A stretch of 64,000 nt of DNA from positions 1 to 64,000 of the forward strand of contig NZ_SLWO01000010.1 in the NCBI RefSeq assembly GCF_004340665.1, read 5' to 3'. Made by a program: the position numbers and the translations under genes. Shown here in pieces: positions 19,676 to 27,128 of this stretch. Position 1 is the first letter of the stretch. Each line of letters begins with the position of its first letter. This stretch comes from Pedobacter psychrotolerans. GTDB taxonomy: Bacteria > Bacteroidota > Bacteroidia > Sphingobacteriales > Sphingobacteriaceae. The notes under the pieces are model-generated. The model had not been told where the DNA came from. It did no database searches and was given only the letters and a program-made list of their open reading frames with translations.

Positions 19676-19701
19676 CTGTTAGCGGATCTCCTCAAAAAAT
19701 C

Positions 19702-20340
19702 CGTCATTGCGAACTGAAGGGAAGGGTTTAGCGATGGCGTGAAGCAATCTGTTGCGATTAGACTGACGAAGTTCCCTACCGCTCATCCCACTGAAACTTC
19801 GTAAGTCAGTTGGTCTAACTTACGAAGTCTCAAAGGCCGGTGCGTAGCAAGACTTCGACAGTTTTCATGTGCATCTAAAGTTTCGTTTAAAATAGATTGC
19901 TTCCCCGAAAGGTCGGGGCAGGCTGTCGTTCCTCCTCGCAATGACGGCAAGAGGTGTCGTCATTGCGAACTGAAGGGCAGGGTTTAGCAATGGTGTGAAG
20001 CAATCTGTTGCGATTAGACTGACGAAGTTTTCCACCACTACCTCCCTGAAACTTCGTAAGTCGGTTGATCTAACTTGCGAAGTCTCAAAGCCAGTGCGTA
20101 GCAAGACTTCGACAGTTTTCATGTGCATCTAAAGTTTCATTTAAAATAGATTGCTTCCCCGAAAGGTCGGGGCAGGCTGTCGTTCCTCCTCGCAATGACG
20201 GCAAGAGGTGTCGTCATTGCGAACTGAAGGGCAGGGTTTAGCAATGGTGTGAAGCAATCTGTTGCGATTAGACTGACGAAGTTTTCCACCACTCTCCCCC
20301 ACTAAAACTTCGTAAGTCAACATCGAAAGCCAGCGCCCAG
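19702..20340. repeat. Three tandem copies of a palindromic 245-255-bp element, family A
   Basis: Copy starts at about 19702, 19958 and 20212 are 254-256 bp apart; the third is truncated. Copy 1 has 11-bp terminal inverted repeats, cgtcattgcga (19702-19712) and tcgcaatgacg (19936-19946). Inside are gaagcaatct (19741-19750) with agattgcttc (19894-19903), and an 11-bp arm pair acttcgtaagt (19796-19806) / acttacgaagt (19818-19828). The nested arms would fold into a long branched hairpin. Degraded relatives occur at 30057-30106 and 54373-54710. Confidence 0.9.
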
Positions 20341-20427
20341 CTTCTTTACCTAGTATTTAACCTTTCCTCATAAAACTAAAACAATTTCTTTCTGAAAGTG
20401 ATTATCTAAAGATAAAACCTTAAAGTT

Positions 20428-20628
20428 ATGATAGACCCAAAAGATAATTACTCAGAAGACCCAAACGATGCTTTACGCAGAGAGGATGATGTAGACAATA
20501 TCAATGAGATAGATGGTGATGATCCAAGTATTGAATATGATAAGGATAAGTTGGAGCAAGCAGATGAAGCATCCAGACCGTCATACGAATTAAATGTAGA
20601 CGACCTGAAAGATGATGAAGATAATTAA
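20428..20628 (+). CDS. Small acidic hypothetical protein, 66 aa
   Basis: A short, very acidic, hydrophilic protein (many Asp and Glu, for example EDDVDNINEIDGDD and DDLKDDEDN) with no cysteine or membrane segment. It has no recognised domain and is probably disordered. A clear ATG and a strong terminator 12 bp after its stop support it as a gene. Function unknown. Confidence 0.7.
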   Translation: MIDPKDNYSEDPNDALRREDDVDNINEIDGDDPSIEYDKDKLEQADEASRPSYELNVDDLKDDEDN

Positions 20629-20640
20629 TGATTAAAAATA

Positions 20641-20687
20641 AAGCCGCAGATTATCAGATATTAAATCTGCGAATCTGTGGCTTTTTT
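20641..20687. terminator. Bidirectional terminator
   Basis: The stem aagccgcagatt (20641-20652) / aatctgtggctt (20672-20683), with one G-U pair, is followed by six T on the plus strand and a T-rich run on the minus strand. It serves the acidic-protein gene and the convergent thioredoxin-fold gene. A related hairpin ends the genes around 59.6 kb. Confidence 0.88.
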
Positions 20688-20703
20688 GCTTTGGTCTTTC
20701 AGC

Positions 20704-21237
20704 TTATTTAGCCTTCGGTTTATAAGTATCTGGATCAACCGCGGCAACCGTCCAGCCTTTCAAAAATGAAGTGATTTTTTTCACATCATGCCCCACTTTC
20801 TTTTTGCCATTGGCATCTACTTCATCCGTTTCCAGATAGGCAGAATTTTCGATGTGAAGCACTTTACCTTTTCCATCCAATACCACGAAAACCGGGTAAC
20901 CGAAACGGTTAGGAAATCCTAAATATTTCATCGCCTCATCATTGTGGTGTTCTTTATCCCAATTAACGAGCACATATTCATAATAATCATTGATGGTTTT
21001 TTTCAATACGGCATTTGAGTCTACCAATTGATGAAAAGCAATGCACCAGCTACACCAGTTTCCACCTACCTGAACCAGCACATGTTTATTTTCCTTCGCC
21101 GCTTTTTGTGTTGCAGCTTTCAAATCGGCCATGGCGTTTGCTTCAGGATTGTATATGTGTACCCCTGCAGTTTTAGACTGTCCGAATGTTACTGTAGATA
21201 TTAACACAGCCGTTAATAAAATAAATAGCTTTTTCAT
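20704..21237 (-). CDS. Secreted thioredoxin-fold protein
   Basis: A 177-residue protein with a signal peptide (residues 1-19, ending TFGQ). The thioredoxin fold carries a C62-S-W-C65 active site within GGNWCSWC, followed by a cis-Pro-type loop (FGYPVFVVLDGKGK). The fold resembles the Thioredoxin_7/DUF255-like group, which act in periplasmic thiol-disulfide exchange; its partner is unknown. It is a single-gene unit, convergent with the acidic-protein gene and divergent from the tatD-like gene. Confidence 0.88.
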   Translation of the reverse strand: MKKLFILLTAVLISTVTFGQSKTAGVHIYNPEANAMADLKAATQKAAKENKHVLVQVGGNWCSWCIAFHQLVDSNAVLKKTINDYYEYVLVNWDKEHHNDEAMKYLGFPNRFGYPVFVVLDGKGKVLHIENSAYLETDEVDANGKKKVGHDVKKITSFLKGWTVAAVDPDTYKPKAK

Positions 21238-21330
21238 AAATGATATTAATTATGATGTAAAATACTAAAGAAGAGGGATTTTATAAGTTAACAGCAAATT
21301 CTTTACAGTAAAAATACTTTTTACAAAGCC

Positions 21331-21338
21331 TATATTTG
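21331..21338 (+). promoter_or_regulatory. Bacteroidetes -7 promoter box, tatD-like gene
   Basis: TATATTTG fits the TAnnTTTG consensus and ends 8 nt before the ATG at 21347, implying an almost leaderless transcript. No clear TTTG is seen at the -33 position. Confidence 0.6.
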
Positions 21339-21346
21339 AATATCGA

Positions 21347-22003
21347 ATGGATTTTTTAGACATACATACACACCAGGCTGCCCAAAAAAAAGGTATCACA
21401 AGTATCCAAAGTTTATCACTAACCAGCGATATTTTCCTGGCCATGCCCAAAACGAAGCCTATTTCAATCGGACTTCACCCCTGGTATGCCACCCTAGATA
21501 AACTGGAGATGCAAATGAAGTATATGAGTGTGTTGGCCAGTCAGCAGAATGTTAAACTAATTGGTGAATGTGGTTTAGATCGGCTAAAAGGTGCGCAAAT
21601 TGAAAATCAAATCTCCATTCTGGAAATACAAATTAAGCTGGCCGAAAAATTAAATAAACCTTTAATTTTGCACTGCGTAAAAGCTTTTTCTGAATTAATA
21701 GAAATTAAAGACCGGCTGAAGGTTAATGTCCCGATGATTATTCACGGCTTTAATAAAAATGAGGCGTTAGGCCTTCAACTACTAAAAAAGGGTTTTTTGT
21801 TATCGTTTGGCACGGCAATTCTGAAAGAAAATTCTGGTGCTTCAAAGCTTATCCGCGACACAGATCTGTTTTTCTTGGAGACCGATGATTCGGGAATACC
21901 AATTGAGGAAATCTATAATGCTGCTGCTAAGTTGAAAAATTGTTCAGTTGATGCACTCAAAGCTTGTATGTTTGCTAACTGGAAAAAATTAGATTTACTG
22001 TAA
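21347..22003 (+). CDS. TatD family metal-dependent hydrolase
   Basis: A 218-residue amidohydrolase-fold protein, a little shorter than E. coli TatD (about 260). Metal ligands of the family are visible: H7 and H9 in DIHTHQ, Glu in GECGLDR, His in LILHCVKA, His in IIHGFN and Asp in LETDDSG. Family members are metal-dependent nucleases acting on 3' ends or mismatched DNA. It is the first gene of a plus-strand run: tcdA follows after 16 bp and the addA-like gene after it. The DNA-repair neighbours fit a nuclease role, by inference. Confidence 0.88.
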   Translation: MDFLDIHTHQAAQKKGITSIQSLSLTSDIFLAMPKTKPISIGLHPWYATLDKLEMQMKYMSVLASQQNVKLIGECGLDRLKGAQIENQISILEIQIKLAEKLNKPLILHCVKAFSELIEIKDRLKVNVPMIIHGFNKNEALGLQLLKKGFLLSFGTAILKENSGASKLIRDTDLFFLETDDSGIPIEEIYNAAAKLKNCSVDALKACMFANWKKLDLL

Positions 22004-22019
22004 ATTCGTATAAAATTAT

Positions 22020-22814
22020 ATGTCAGATGTTTCTTGGCTTTCGCGTTCTGCCCTATTGGTTGGTAATGATGGAATTGAAAAATTGCAGAATAAACATGTC
22101 CTGGTCATTGGCCTGGGTGGTGTAGGTTCTTTTGCTGCAGAATTTATTTGCCGCTCGGGTATTGGTGAAATGACCATTGTAGATGGTGATGTGGTAGATC
22201 CTACTAACCGGAACAGGCAATTACCTGCCTTAGCCACCAATCATGGCGTAAGTAAAGCTGAAATTATGCAGGAGCGATTACTTGCCATAAACCCGGAACT
22301 GAAACTTAATGTCGTAAATACTTTTCTTAGCCCTGAAAAGTGCAGGGAAATTTTAGAATCAAGATTTGATTACATTATGGATTGTATAGATAGTGTGATG
22401 CCAAAGATCACCTTGCTTTCTACTGCTTTAGAAAAAAATATTCCGATTGTAAGCTCAATGGGTGCTGGTGGTAAAATGGACCCGACGAGATTAAGAATTG
22501 CGATGTTACCAGATACTTATCAATGTGTTTTCGCCAGTTATGTTCGAAAAAGATTAAACAAACTCATGAACGCTAGTAAAATCAAAGCTGTGTTCTCTAC
22601 AGAGGAAATGGATAAAAACTCCATGATCATGACGGATGGTAGTAATTTTAAACGATCTGCTTATGGCACGGTTTCGTATCTGCCTGCGGCTTTCGGTGGT
22701 GCCTGTGCATCAGTGGTAATTAGAGATTTGCTAGGCCTTAAAATTGAAATGGCAGAAAGACCAGCAAGGATAAGCCATAAAACATTAGCGAAAAAGAAAA
22801 TCAAAAAAAGTTAA
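22020..22814 (+). CDS. tcdA: tRNA threonylcarbamoyladenosine dehydratase
   Basis: A 264-residue E1-like protein of the ThiF/MoeB superfamily. It shows the nucleotide-binding motif GLGGVGSFAAE, the acidic strand MTIVDGDVVDPTNRNRQ and the later DCIDSV and SSMGAGGKMDPT segments typical of TcdA (CsdL). The enzyme uses ATP to cyclise t6A at position 37 of ANN-decoding tRNAs. Length matches the family (about 268). It lies 16 bp after the tatD-like gene and 8 bp before the addA-like gene, so the three probably share a transcript. Confidence 0.93.
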   Translation: MSDVSWLSRSALLVGNDGIEKLQNKHVLVIGLGGVGSFAAEFICRSGIGEMTIVDGDVVDPTNRNRQLPALATNHGVSKAEIMQERLLAINPELKLNVVNTFLSPEKCREILESRFDYIMDCIDSVMPKITLLSTALEKNIPIVSSMGAGGKMDPTRLRIAMLPDTYQCVFASYVRKRLNKLMNASKIKAVFSTEEMDKNSMIMTDGSNFKRSAYGTVSYLPAAFGGACASVVIRDLLGLKIEMAERPARISHKTLAKKKIKKS

Positions 22815-22822
22815 AAAACACT

Positions 22823-25800
22823 ATGCCCAAACCACTTAAAATACTTCAGGCTTCTGCCGGTTCTGGTAAAACATTCAGTTTAACGGCGCACTATCTGACT
22901 TTACTTTTCTCTGGTGAAAATAAATATCGTGAGATTTTAGCGGTAACCTTTACCAATAAAGCCACAGAAGAAATGAAAACCAGGATTCTGGAAGTTTTAC
23001 TTGGGCTGGCAAAAGGTAATCCCTCAAAAAAAATAGATGATTATCGAAAATTGGTTCTCGTTGCTTATCCTCAATTAAATGCACAGGAACTTCAATTTAA
23101 AGCGGATAAAATTTACCGAAAAATCCTCCATGACTACAGCCGCTTTTCTGTAAGTACCATTGATGGTTTCGTGCAAAAGGTTATCCGTGGCTTCGCTTTT
23201 GAACTCGGACTAAATGCCGATTATAGTTTAGAAATGAATTATGACAAGGTAAAAGATGATCTGGTAAATAAACTGGATGAAGCCTTAGACACTAATCAGC
23301 AACTTTTGCAGTGGATTATAGATTTGGCCATAGAGCGCATTAGCGATAACAAAAGCTGGAATTATAAATTTGAACTCTATAATTTAATAGGTGAGATTTT
23401 CTCCGAACGCTTCCAAATTTTTGAAGATGCGGTAACCGCCTTGGGGCTGGAAAATATTGATGAACTCTTTAAAAAATACATCAGCCTAACCAAAGCAGAA
23501 ATTAAAAATTTTGAAGAGGAAATTATCCGCCTGGCAATGGAAGCCAATGAGGCACTTAATGTTTTGGGGGTAGAAAATGAACATTTTAAGGGAAAATCAA
23601 GAAGTGCCTTAGCCAAAATTATACTGGTAGCGCGTGGCGACTTTTCTAAAGTAGAATCGCTTTTTAATTTAATAGACGAACCAGAAGAGTGGTTTCAGAA
23701 AAATGCAAATTCCCCAGAAGCCTTTGAAGTGGTGAATCCAATTCTTCAGCAAATAAAAAACCATTATTTAACACACTTACCTAATTATAGCCTCGCCATT
23801 GCATTCAATAAAAACTTGTACTATTTAAGGCTGATGCAGGAGATTGCGATGTTACTAAAAGAATATCGTGCAGAGAATGATAACCTTTTAATTAGCGATG
23901 CCCAAAAATTAATATCTGGCATTACAGAAGATGCTGGCGACAATCCATCTTTCATATGGGAAAAAGTAGGAAACCGATATCGCAATTTTCTTTTTGATGA
24001 ATTTCAGGATACCTCAACCAGTCAGTGGGGTAGTTTTAAATCTTTACTTACCAATGCAATGGCCACACCAAGCGAAGATTTGACCGATCATCTAATTGTT
24101 GGCGACACCAAACAATCTATTTACCGATGGAGAAATGGTGACTGGAATATCCTGCATAAACATGCTAAACGCGAAGTGGGTATAGAAAACGTTGTGGAAG
24201 AAAGTCTTGCAGAAAACTACCGCAGCACAGAAAACATCATCACATTTAATAATTTTATCTATCGGTCAATTCCATTAACGCTACAAAACGAACTTAACAC
24301 AAACTTAGCTTCTAAACCAGAAAGTATTGCCAATTGGTGGGCCAACGAGAATTATACCCAAATCATCACCGATATTTATAGTGCTTCCACGCAAAATTTT
24401 GCGGGCAATACCTTAAAGGGAGGCACGATCAAAATTAAAAAATTTGGTAAGGAACATGCTCCCGATGAGGCCCGTTTCACGGAAACTGTATTTAGAGATA
24501 TTGCCTTGAATGACGTGATCGAAGAAATTAAAATTTTAAAAGATCAGCAGAATTATGCCTTGAAGGACATCGCCATTTTAGTGCGGTCTAATAGCGAAGC
24601 TTTACTTACCGTGCGCAAATTGATGGAGCACCATCTTCCTGTTTTATCGGGCGATGCCTTGTTAATTTCGAATAACTCCGCCATTCAACTCATCATTAAT
24701 ACCTTAAAAGTATTAATTGGTTTAGAAGCTCAAAGTGCGCTATATAAGGCAAACTGCATAGCACTTTACCATTCTTTACAGGGCAAAGAACCTGATGCCA
24801 ATCATTACATTAACCTCACCAGCAAGACACTTAATCAGCTTTCTGCAGTATTGCCTTTATCTTTATGCGAAAACTGGCAAAGCTGGCTTCAACTTCCATT
24901 ACCAGAATTGGTAGAGATTTTAATAGAAAGTTATGGCTTAAAAACGCTTACTGCTCACCTGCCCTATCTTTTAGCTTTTAGAGATTTAACCGCAGCAGCA
25001 GGAAAATCAGGAGAAAAAGGAATTATTGCCTTCTTAACCTGGTGGGAAGAAGATGGGGTTAAAAAATCGCTTCCATCACCAGAAGGTGCAGATGCTATCC
25101 AGATCATCACCATCCACAAATCAAAAGGGCTTGCATTCAGAGCAGTTTTTGTTCCCTTCTGCAACTGGGAAATTAAAGGAAAAGCAAATGGAACCTTCTG
25201 GGTATCATCTGAAGAAACAGTTTATAAAGAACTTAAGGGCATTCCGCTGAAATATAATGAAGCCCTGTCTGATTCGGCAATAGCAAAAGCCTATTATGAG
25301 GAATTGCTATACAACAATATGGATGCATTAAATATGCTCTATGTAGCTACCACACGCTCGAAAGATTACCTCTATATCGCTACGATGGCTAAAAAAGAAT
25401 TGAAATTATCCAACATGGGTGATGTTATCAATTTAACTTTTGACCACGAATTTGATGAAAATGGGGTATACGAAATAGTAGATTACATTTCGACGGAAAG
25501 CAAAATTGATGAAAATGACTTTATTGATTTAAAGCATTATCCAACCACCACACGCCTGTCTGAACTTTACATTCCTTCTGAAGAAAAACATTTAAGGCAT
25601 TTGGTTAATATCGAAAAATCTGGCAGGAAAGGCTCTTTACTACATGATATTCTGGCCAATGCCAGTAATGAAACAGAAACAGACAAATACATTACCACCT
25701 TGATTCTGGATGGTATTATACAGGAAGAGGAAAAGGAGCAGCTGAAATCAAAAGTTTTATCGGTATTGGAAAACCCTGATTTAAAAGCTGTTTTAAGCAG

Positions 25801-26041
25801 GGCAACCGGAAGTATAACGGAAAAAAGCATTATTGATACAAAGGGCAAACTTCATCGGCCAGATCGTATTTTATTTCACGAGAATGAAGTAATCATTCTG
25901 GATTATAAATTTACGCTTACAGAAAGCGATAAACATATTGAACAGGTTGAAAATTACAAAAATCTGCTCATGGAGATGGGACACAGCCAGATAAAAACCT
26001 ATTTATTTTACGCCGTTAGCGGTAAATTAAAATTAGTGTAA
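22823..26041 (+). CDS. addA: AddA-like UvrD-type helicase with C-terminal PD-(D/E)XK nuclease
   Basis: A 1,072-residue protein with the superfamily 1A helicase motifs in order: Walker A ASAGSGKT (10-17), TFTNKATEEM, motif II DEFQD (392-396), GDTKQSIYRWR, ENYRST, TIHKSKGLAF and LYVATTRSK. The C-terminus carries RecB-type nuclease residues: H in SLLHDIL, D in RPDRIL and D1027-Y-K1029. AddA pairs with AddB to resect double-strand breaks for RecA. The AddB-like partner lies one gene downstream. The stop is followed after one base by the ATG of the DUF1016 gene, so the two are translationally close. It is shorter than B. subtilis AddA (about 1,230). Confidence 0.92.
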   Translation: MPKPLKILQASAGSGKTFSLTAHYLTLLFSGENKYREILAVTFTNKATEEMKTRILEVLLGLAKGNPSKKIDDYRKLVLVAYPQLNAQELQFKADKIYRKILHDYSRFSVSTIDGFVQKVIRGFAFELGLNADYSLEMNYDKVKDDLVNKLDEALDTNQQLLQWIIDLAIERISDNKSWNYKFELYNLIGEIFSERFQIFEDAVTALGLENIDELFKKYISLTKAEIKNFEEEIIRLAMEANEALNVLGVENEHFKGKSRSALAKIILVARGDFSKVESLFNLIDEPEEWFQKNANSPEAFEVVNPILQQIKNHYLTHLPNYSLAIAFNKNLYYLRLMQEIAMLLKEYRAENDNLLISDAQKLISGITEDAGDNPSFIWEKVGNRYRNFLFDEFQDTSTSQWGSFKSLLTNAMATPSEDLTDHLIVGDTKQSIYRWRNGDWNILHKHAKREVGIENVVEESLAENYRSTENIITFNNFIYRSIPLTLQNELNTNLASKPESIANWWANENYTQIITDIYSASTQNFAGNTLKGGTIKIKKFGKEHAPDEARFTETVFRDIALNDVIEEIKILKDQQNYALKDIAILVRSNSEALLTVRKLMEHHLPVLSGDALLISNNSAIQLIINTLKVLIGLEAQSALYKANCIALYHSLQGKEPDANHYINLTSKTLNQLSAVLPLSLCENWQSWLQLPLPELVEILIESYGLKTLTAHLPYLLAFRDLTAAAGKSGEKGIIAFLTWWEEDGVKKSLPSPEGADAIQIITIHKSKGLAFRAVFVPFCNWEIKGKANGTFWVSSEETVYKELKGIPLKYNEALSDSAIAKAYYEELLYNNMDALNMLYVATTRSKDYLYIATMAKKELKLSNMGDVINLTFDHEFDENGVYEIVDYISTESKIDENDFIDLKHYPTTTRLSELYIPSEEKHLRHLVNIEKSGRKGSLLHDILANASNETETDKYITTLILDGIIQEEEKEQLKSKVLSVLENPDLKAVLSRATGSITEKSIIDTKGKLHRPDRILFHENEVIILDYKFTLTESDKHIEQVENYKNLLMEMGHSQIKTYLFYAVSGKLKLV

Positions 26042-26042
26042 G

Positions 26043-27113
26043 ATGGAAGAAATAAACGCTTTATATGGAAATGTACTTGATATACTGAATAAGTATAGAA
26101 CCTATACTTACAAGGCAATTAATACGGCCATGGTTATTTCATATTGGCAAATAGGTAAAGCAATAGTTGAAAATGAACAGGGTGGGAATGTTAAAGCATC
26201 ATATGGTGATAAGATTCTACAATCGCTATCAAAAAAACTAAGTGTTGATTTCGGTAAAGGTTTTTCCTATTCCAACCTAAGAAATTTCCGCCAATTTTAC
26301 CTAACTTATCAAGATGATCAGATTTGCTACGCAGTGCGTAGCAAATCTGAAAATACAGAAGTTCAAGACAATCATTCAAATTATGTACTTCGTAGTAATC
26401 TGAGCTGGACACATCATCGCTTAATTATGAGAGTTGAGAATGCACAGGCAAGAAAATATTATCTTAAAGAAGCAGAGAGGCAAAATTGGAGTACGAGAGA
26501 ATTGGAGCGGAATATAAACTCCTCATATTTTCAACGAATTTTAACTCATCAAAATGAAGTAAAAAAACCAGGTCTTAACAATCAGTCTTCGGAAGATTTT
26601 ATTAAAGATCCATATGTTTTAGAATTTTTGAAAATTGACGAATCATCCTTTACAAATGAAAAAGAAATAGAAGCGAGAATAATTAATCACTTACAACAAT
26701 TTCTATTAGAGCTAGGAAAAGGTTTTTCATTTGTTGGAAGGCAATTTAGAATAAGTACAGAAACAAGTCACTTTTATATAGATTTAGTATTTTACAACTA
26801 CATTTTAAAATGTTTCGTACTGTTTGACTTAAAAACTACCAAATTAACACATCAAGATGTAGGGCAAATGGATATGTACATTAAAATGTTTGACGATCTA
26901 AAGAAACAAGATAATGACAATCAAACAATTGGCATAATTCTTTGCACAGACACTGAAGAAACTGTTGTAAAATACTCTATGTTAAATGATAGCAAACAAT
27001 TATTTGCTTCCAAATATCAAATGTATTTACCAACCGAAAAACAATTAGCAGACTGGATTTATAAAGATAAAGCAATCATCGAAGCTCAACTAAAAAACGA
27101 AAGTAACGAGTAA
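26043..27113 (+). CDS. DUF1016 / YhcG-type PD-(D/E)XK nuclease domain protein
   Basis: A 356-residue protein with the two-part DUF1016 layout. The N-terminal helical part (about 1-160) contains FSYSNLRNFRQFYLTY, then LSWTHHRLIMRVENAQARKYYLKEA. The C-terminal nuclease domain has D247 in FYIDLVFYN and D262-L-K264 as the D...(D/E)xK core, followed by QMDMYI. Family members elsewhere are linked to restriction-modification islands and plasmids. Here it sits 1 bp after the addA-like and 15 bp before the addB-like gene, an unusual place. Residues about 90-120 form an extra loop rich in Asn and Ser, encoded by a palindrome. It looks AT-richer than its flanks, hinting at insertion. A role with AddAB is only inferred. 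Confidence 0.9.
   Translation: MEEINALYGNVLDILNKYRTYTYKAINTAMVISYWQIGKAIVENEQGGNVKASYGDKILQSLSKKLSVDFGKGFSYSNLRNFRQFYLTYQDDQICYAVRSKSENTEVQDNHSNYVLRSNLSWTHHRLIMRVENAQARKYYLKEAERQNWSTRELERNINSSYFQRILTHQNEVKKPGLNNQSSEDFIKDPYVLEFLKIDESSFTNEKEIEARIINHLQQFLLELGKGFSFVGRQFRISTETSHFYIDLVFYNYILKCFVLFDLKTTKLTHQDVGQMDMYIKMFDDLKKQDNDNQTIGIILCTDTEETVVKYSMLNDSKQLFASKYQMYLPTEKQLADWIYKDKAIIEAQLKNESNE
26318..26350. repeat. 33-bp perfect palindrome inside the DUF1016 coding sequence
   Basis: A 16-bp left arm (26318-26333, starting tcagatttgc) and a perfectly complementary 16-bp right arm (26335-26350) flank one central base (g at 26334). It encodes the loop ...QICYAVRSKS... just before the conserved LSWTHHR segment. 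Confidence 0.95.
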
Positions 27114-27128
27114 TATTTAAATAATAAT

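Larger units (their letters stand above)
19574..20427. other. Gene-free interval dominated by palindromic repeats
   Basis: This 854-bp interval separates the GH3 gene and the small acidic protein gene. It contains one family-B repeat and three tandem copies of family A, detailed in their own entries. Short ORFs read through the repeats on the minus strand but are repeat-derived. The last 85 bp are AT-rich and should hold the promoter of the next gene. Confidence 0.75.

Noticed and set aside
19865-20323. ORFs of 60-87 codons on the minus strand between the GH3 gene and the acidic-protein gene
   Set aside because: They lie wholly in the tandem palindromic repeats and their protein ends recur with the repeat period; repeat-derived, not genes.
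21265-21450. 61-codon minus-strand ORF overlapping the tatD-like start
   Set aside because: It overlaps the tatD-like gene and its promoter box antisense, with no recognisable domain.
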